Source of the DNA: Apostichopus japonicus
Taxonomy: Eukaryota > Echinodermata > Holothuroidea > Aspidochirotida > Stichopodidae
Assembly (NCBI RefSeq): GCF_037975245.1
Contig: NC_092576.1
Location: 820,501 to 884,500 of the forward strand
Direction of reading: 5' to 3'
Length of the DNA stretch: 64,000 bases
Both the position numbers and the translations under genes were made by a program. Under the pieces are notes generated by a model, which had not been told where the DNA came from, searched no databases, and worked only from the letters and a program-made list of their open reading frames with translations. Of the stretch, positions 59,487 to 64,000 are shown in pieces. The first letter of the stretch is position 1; each line of letters begins with the position of its first letter.

Positions 59487-60487
59487 TGCTTTTAACGTGA
59501 CCCGCCATGCGGGATCCAAACGTCACGACCAAACGGCACTACTGAATCATCCCATTCTGATAAACGAAACTCAAGTCAAGTGAGCCAAAAAAGTAAATAT
59601 GCCCACCGACCTGCAGAGACAAACCCCAACCACCCACTGAAACATTAAAAAAAAAAGAAAAAAAAAGGACGACCAGCACGCAGCGAAATGAGACCCCCCT
59701 CCCCAGCACACCATCTTCGAAAAAAATCAGCCCCAGATAGACGGCGAAAATCGCCTTGAACATGTAGGCGAATGTCACACTTCACCGCCTCCAGGACTGC
59801 CTGCCAACTGGCAAATTTCCCCCTAAAAACAACATCACATCTATTCCTCCAAACAAGTTTTTTTCACAACAGAACAAACACAAATAATACGCTGCAACAC
59901 ATTAACAAAACAAACTGGAGAATCTACCCCATATAAAACAAAACCCTGTCCTACCCACCAGGAACGATCTCCCGTTAAACGGTATGTCCAGGTCTGAAAC
60001 CACTCCCACAAGCTGAAAACAAAGGAACAATGCCAAAAAACATGGACAGTACTCTCTAAGCTGTCACAGCCGGTCCTCGGGCACAGTCCATCACCCAATC
60101 GCCAATGATACCTTTTCAGATTGGTCACCAAGGCACCGTGTGCAATTCTCCATGCAAGATCAGGGAGCCTGCAACCATTCAGCCTTGAATGCACCGAACG
60201 CCATACTTCGGCAGGATGACGTCCCTGTACAAAAATTGCATTCAAGGCCCTATCCCACATGGAACTGTGAACGAGGGCCGGTGTGACAGCACAGAGTGTC
60301 CCCCTGTACAAAGTGTCCGCGGAGACACTCTGTACCAGCACATTTAGTCCGGTCGGACATTATCTGCTGAAACTTGTGCTCCCACCTCACAGCAAATATA
60401 GTCCCGCCTGACGAAATGTCCTGGTACAGAATGTCCGCAAATACTTCATAGCATATTTTGTCCCGCATAAAATTTAGGCTTTTCGAC
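59486..60487 (-). mobile_element. LINE-B C-terminal fragment, antisense, inserted in LINE-A copy B
   Basis: The 3' end is at 59486, with AACGTGACCCGCCATGCGGG containing the hairpin (59501-59513) and a GTGCTTTTAACG terminus. The coding part (60341-59841, minus) reads RALNAIFVQGRHPAEVWRS, LPDLAWRIAHGALVTNLKRY, WRLGDGLCPRTGCDSLESTV and HVFWHCSFVFSLWEWF. That last part is a zf-RVT-like C-x4-C...H..C end found in many L1/Tx1-type RTs. The 5' truncation is near 60487. Confidence 0.85.
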
Positions 60488-60944
60488 ATTTAAAATGCAA
60501 TTGAGTTCATTATATCAATAATTAGAGCAGCCGCAATCATCAGAGTTAAATGTTACAGGAAATAAATGAGACTGTGCGTTGCTGCAAAACAAAAAATAGA
60601 ACGGGGAAAAAAAACAAGTCTTCCATCTGTAAAAGATGTTAATCATGCTTTTGTTGTGATTGCTGCTATTTTATCCTCCGTATATGTTGCATGTTGTATT
60701 CGGTCACTACATTGCGTTCATAGTCATCTTTACAGAGGGAGAGATAGTATAAACCTAATTTCCTCCCCAACGGAGGGCGGGTACTGGATAGGGAATGCAA
60801 CAGCTACAACAAAAAATGATAATTGCAGTGGTAAAATATTACGAACTTAAAGGAGTCCAAACTTCATAGTTGTCGTATTTACCTAACACACAGTGGGTAA
60901 GATTTGGCAATTATGGTAACTGTACTTCATAGGTCTACGAGAGT
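60488..60944. other. Intergenic, no gene recognised
   Basis: An open frame at 60566-60850 (94 codons) includes a hydrophobic stretch AFVVIAAILSSVYVACCI but has no known signature. Confidence 0.35.
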
Positions 60945-61560
60945 TACCTAGCCAATATGAAATTTCATCCGTGCGTAAAGCTCATTATAGGACGGGAACC
61001 GAGGGTGTTTTCAAGTTACATCCTAAACGAAATCGGCAACGCTGTATACAACACTCAGGCCCATACCATGGAAAAAAATTACCTCAAATTTACCGCGGTA
61101 ACATACCACACTTTTACCACGGTAAAACCGCGGTTAATCTGTTGTACATTACCGCGGTGTTTTGGCCCTATGGACGCGGTTAACCGCAGTAAATTATCAC
61201 AAATTTACTATGGTTTTACCTCGCTTTTACCCCAATTTTATCGCAATCAACCACGGTGTTACCATACTTTTACCGCGCTTTTACTACACTTTTACCACGC
61301 TTTTACCCTAAATTTACCACAGTTTAACCGTTCTTTTACCCCAATTTTACCGTATATTTACCACGCCTTTTCCTTAGTTTTACCTCAATTTACCATACCT
61401 TTACCTCGCTTTTACTACAGTTTACCGTTCTTTGACCCCAATTTTACCATGGTTTTACCGTAGATTTACCACGCTTTTACCTTAGTTTTACCTCAGTTAA
61501 CCATGATTTTACACTAATTGTAGCACAGTTTTACCTCACATTGAGCATGATTTTGTCCTA
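60945..61560. repeat. Degenerate TTTTACC-type tandem repeat
   Basis: From about 61080 the sequence is built of short variable units around TTTTACC, TTTACC(A/G)CG and CCGCGGT (for example TTACCGCGGTAACATACCAC, CTTTTACTACACTTTTACCA). The 168-codon frame through it (60957-61463) repeats Phe-Tyr/His-Leu-Pro patterns and is an artefact. Confidence 0.8.
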
Positions 61561-62289
61561 ATTTCAATCAGCATGTACACCATAAATTTCTATGAATTAC
61601 ACCCATCAGTGTACTGTATCATAATTTGGCTATATGCCTTTACCCTTATTGTAATGGTTGTATGCCTGTACGTCCACAGTTGTAGCATGCAACAGTTTTC
61701 AATTCATCAAATCCATGGAGGTTTCACACATAAGAAAGCTTTGTTGAATTTCAATTACCCTAACTGGTATGATTCCTGACTCTCTTCTTTTGAATTAATT
61801 GGTAGTCCAGATTGGACTCCTATTGTCCTCAAAGACCTGGTTTAAAAAAGAGAGTACTCTGATGATTGAGATGAACTTTACAAGTATTTGGTCAAATCAA
61901 ATAAAAGGAGTTTATCCCTGTTCGACCTCGCAAGAGGTCCTACGGGGGATAATATTTAAATTTTGTAGAATAGACACTTGTTTGGGTTTTTTTTTTTGGG
62001 GGGGGGGGGTTGGCTAGGGAAAGTTGTCTATTATTCAAACAGGGAGATGCTGAGAAGTGACGTATTGTTCAATTAACATTGTAAAGAACCCATAAATAAA
62101 CAGGAGGTCGGAACTGAAGAGCCAATTAGGTAGGGGTTACTAAAGGGGGAGGAATTTCTAAGTAAATGGGATTTAAAGACAGAGCGGTTTCTATTGTTTG
62201 GGTCGGAAGTGGTTGCTTCTTAGTTGGAGTTATTGAATTGTACTAAGTGTATAAGTACACCTGGAATTTGGGGGCTAGACCCACTTAGG
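61561..62289. other. Intergenic, no gene recognised
   Basis: Contains a T then G homopolymer block (about 61988-62010). No gene seen. Confidence 0.4.
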
Positions 62290-63235
62290 AAATGGACTTT
62301 CTAAAGTGGTGAGGCTTTAAGTAAGAAGTTGTGAAACCTTTGAAACTTAGCCTCAGGAGGGCTAAGGCAACAAGTGAAGAGACTGTCACCAATTACTTTC
62401 AGGAGCTCAACCAAATCATGAATAAGTATAATCTGAAAGAAAAACCACACTTAATTTTTAATGTAGATGTAAGTGGCTTTCAGGTGGAACATATTCCCCA
62501 TCGAGTGGTGGCACCGAGAGGTATGAAAGGCTAATTCCATCGTTACTGACCGTGGTGCCATGACCACTGTCTTAGCTGCTGGGAGTGACATTGGGCAGCC
62601 TATTCCTCCCTTTTTTCTTTTCTTTTTTCAAAGGGAAACGGATGAATGACGTGCTAAAGAATGATGCTGTTCATGGAAGTGGTTTTAGCATCTCAGGTTG
62701 GAGTAATGGCCAAATTTTTAAGAACTATCCCTTGAGACTCATTTGTCCAAGTTTTTACCGAATCGAGCTTCCGACGAACATGTGCCCCTCTTATATGATG
62801 GACACTCGTTGCATTTCCATGGAGGTAATTAATTACGCCCAATCCAAGAACATCATCCTTTTCGTACTCCCCCTCACATAGTCATAAAGGAGTCCAAGGG
62901 CCCATCAAACACATCAGCCAATAGTGCTCATTCAAGGGAATCCCCAAGACCAGGACAAAGTGACAAAGTCACCTTTGGGGGAAACATGCAGAAAACCATC
63001 TCAACCCCAAAATGACTCCGATTCCAGTCAGGAATGTAGCAATGATGTATGCTGTGTTTGTAAGAGGTTCTCTCTTCCAACTTTGAGAGATTTCCTAAGA
63101 AGTTAAGTCTGTAAACTGGGGACAATTTGAACACTGCACTCATTGGACACATTTAGAGTTTTGTGTCCCTGATACAAAGGAGAGCATTGAGAATGGAGGA
63201 CCTTCTTATGCCCCCATTGTCTCCAGGAAGAATAA
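62290..63235 (+). pseudogene. Pogo/jerky-like DDE transposase remnant with C-terminal zinc finger
   Basis: Decayed DNA transposase (DDE_1-type). It reads SEETVTNYFQELNQIMNKYN, then LIFNVDVSGFQVEHIPHRVV (first catalytic Asp in FNVD; the usual DETG is now DVSG) and APRGMKG, a stop, SIVTDRGAMTTVLAAGSDIG, and GKRMNDVLKNDAVHGSGFSI with SGWSNGQIF. Next comes CPSYMMDTRCISMEVINYAQ, where the family has LDGH.SH (second Asp kept, His lost), and SKNIILFVLPLT. After about 63030 a Cys/His region follows: CCVCKRFSLPTLRDF, then in another frame VNWGQFEHCTHWTHLEFC, resembling a PHD-like finger (C-x2-C...C-x-H-W-x-H-L-x-x-C). The N-terminal DNA-binding HTH is missing, and stops and frameshifts are present. 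Confidence 0.78.
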
Positions 63236-63965
63236 AAAGACATTATTTATTTTTTATAGTTTTTATATTTTCAAGAAAGACTGTTATACTCCTGTTAGAT
63301 GAAAGTTCATCTACCTCTCCTGACCTCTCAGCTCTGTGACCTGACTTGTCTGATTGGAAGTGAGAGGCTCAGAGCTACTGTGTGCGTGCAGCGTTACCAG
63401 CGTTAGCGTTTTCACACCAGATTTAGCAGTTTTAGACTTTTCTGGTGTACTAGCGTACGTTTTTTTTTCAAATCTAGCGTTTGCTGCCCGAAATTGGATG
63501 GTTCACAAAACAATTGCTCGTATCCGAAACATTCGAGGTGAAATTACCGCTTGGCTACACAATGAACCCATTTATATGTTACTTTTACACAATGTTATCG
63601 CGGTCGATATATTGATTATGTGGAAAACGGAGCTGGTCAACGGACTGAGACGAGAATCGTTTTTTGCAGTTAAATTGCGTCTGAATTAGTTGTAATTTTG
63701 TTGATTCTACAGTTTGTCATGTATTCAGAATACTTGTAATTAATGACTATTCTGACATACCGCCCTCCATTTTAATGGTATAAATCTGTTGAATAAACGA
63801 GTTGATCACAAGATGGCTACCTGACTACATCAAACATATACAATACAGATGTTTTGTTATGATTCTGAGCCAAGATGACTTGAAATTTGTTAAAATAATC
63901 CTAAAACTGTCTATCATATGAAAAAGTGCAACTTGTGATGGAAGGAAATAGGCTACATTACATAT
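63236..63965. other. Intergenic, no gene recognised
   Basis: An open frame at 63354-63689 (111 codons) has no signature I recognise. No other features seen. Confidence 0.35.
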
Positions 63966-64000
63966 GCAGGCACGAATCCAGGGGGTGTTGGGGGCGCGCG
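63966..64000 (+). repeat. Start of another R1-like repeat, cut by the window end
   Basis: CAGGCACGAATCCAGGGGG followed by GGGGGCGCGCG resembles the R1 start CAGGCGCGTATCCAGG...GGGCGCG. Confidence 0.55.

Noticed and set aside
60957-61463. 168-codon frame rich in Phe, Leu, Pro, Tyr
   Set aside because: It runs through the degenerate TTTTACC tandem repeat and shows only repeat-driven periodicity.

Overview
The window is AT-rich animal nuclear DNA. It holds split exons with GT/AG borders, one multi-exon immunoglobulin/kinase-type receptor gene, and a very dense set of mobile elements, many nested. The combination (atypical Ig-kinase receptor, two Tx1/L1-like non-LTR families, a Penelope-like element, a SAM-domain gene copy inside an inverted repeat) suggests a marine invertebrate deuterostome. 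An echinoderm, perhaps a sea cucumber, is my best guess, but it is inferred from style of sequence and not proven. Nothing prokaryotic, viral or CRISPR-like is present, and I found no rRNA or tRNA gene.

Left part (1-9900): a fossil Jockey-like reverse transcriptase (about 195-850), a roughly 2.1 kb GC-punctuated interspersed repeat called R1 here (2912-5032) that carries its own hAT-like MITE with a target duplication (3414-3923), a polypyrimidine tract, an antisense Jockey-superfamily LINE (5382-6752), the 3' end of a Tx1-like LINE (LINE-B, 6833-8450), and a 130 bp tandem repeat just upstream of the receptor gene.

Receptor gene (10141-18248, probably to 32495): signal peptide plus three Ig domains on symmetrical phase-1 exons, a transmembrane exon, a run of tiny cytoplasmic exons, then three exons of an atypical tyrosine-kinase N-lobe lacking the usual VAIK lysine. 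A kinase C-lobe exon lies 14 kb downstream at 32405-32495. Between them sit a second R1 copy and a 9.3 kb inverted-repeat (foldback) element that splits it (21212-30496). The foldback arms carry exons of a SAMD3-like gene in opposite orientations, and its centre holds a Penelope-like element whose reverse transcriptase has been inverted in place at the catalytic YIDD motif.

Right part (35033-60487): a LINE graveyard. Two direct copies (A 35033-41962, B 52311-59486) of a 7 kb segment share a 38 bp LINE insertion with its target duplication. That insertion therefore occurred before the segment was copied. Between and after them lie at least five pieces of two related Tx1-like LINE families (LINE-A, LINE-B) in both orientations. 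The best is LINE-B 49586-52310, with a CCHC-knuckle ORF1 broken by one base and an APE endonuclease ORF2. The two families share the terminal sequence CACGTAAAAAGCAC, and LINE-B adds a perfect CCCGC-ATG-GCGGG hairpin.

Right end (60488-64000): a degenerate TTTTACC-type tandem repeat, a decayed pogo/jerky-like DDE transposase with a C-terminal zinc finger, and the first bases of another R1-like repeat. Almost every coding element carries frameshifts or stops. Because many fall near homopolymers, part of this could be uncorrected long-read error rather than true decay.
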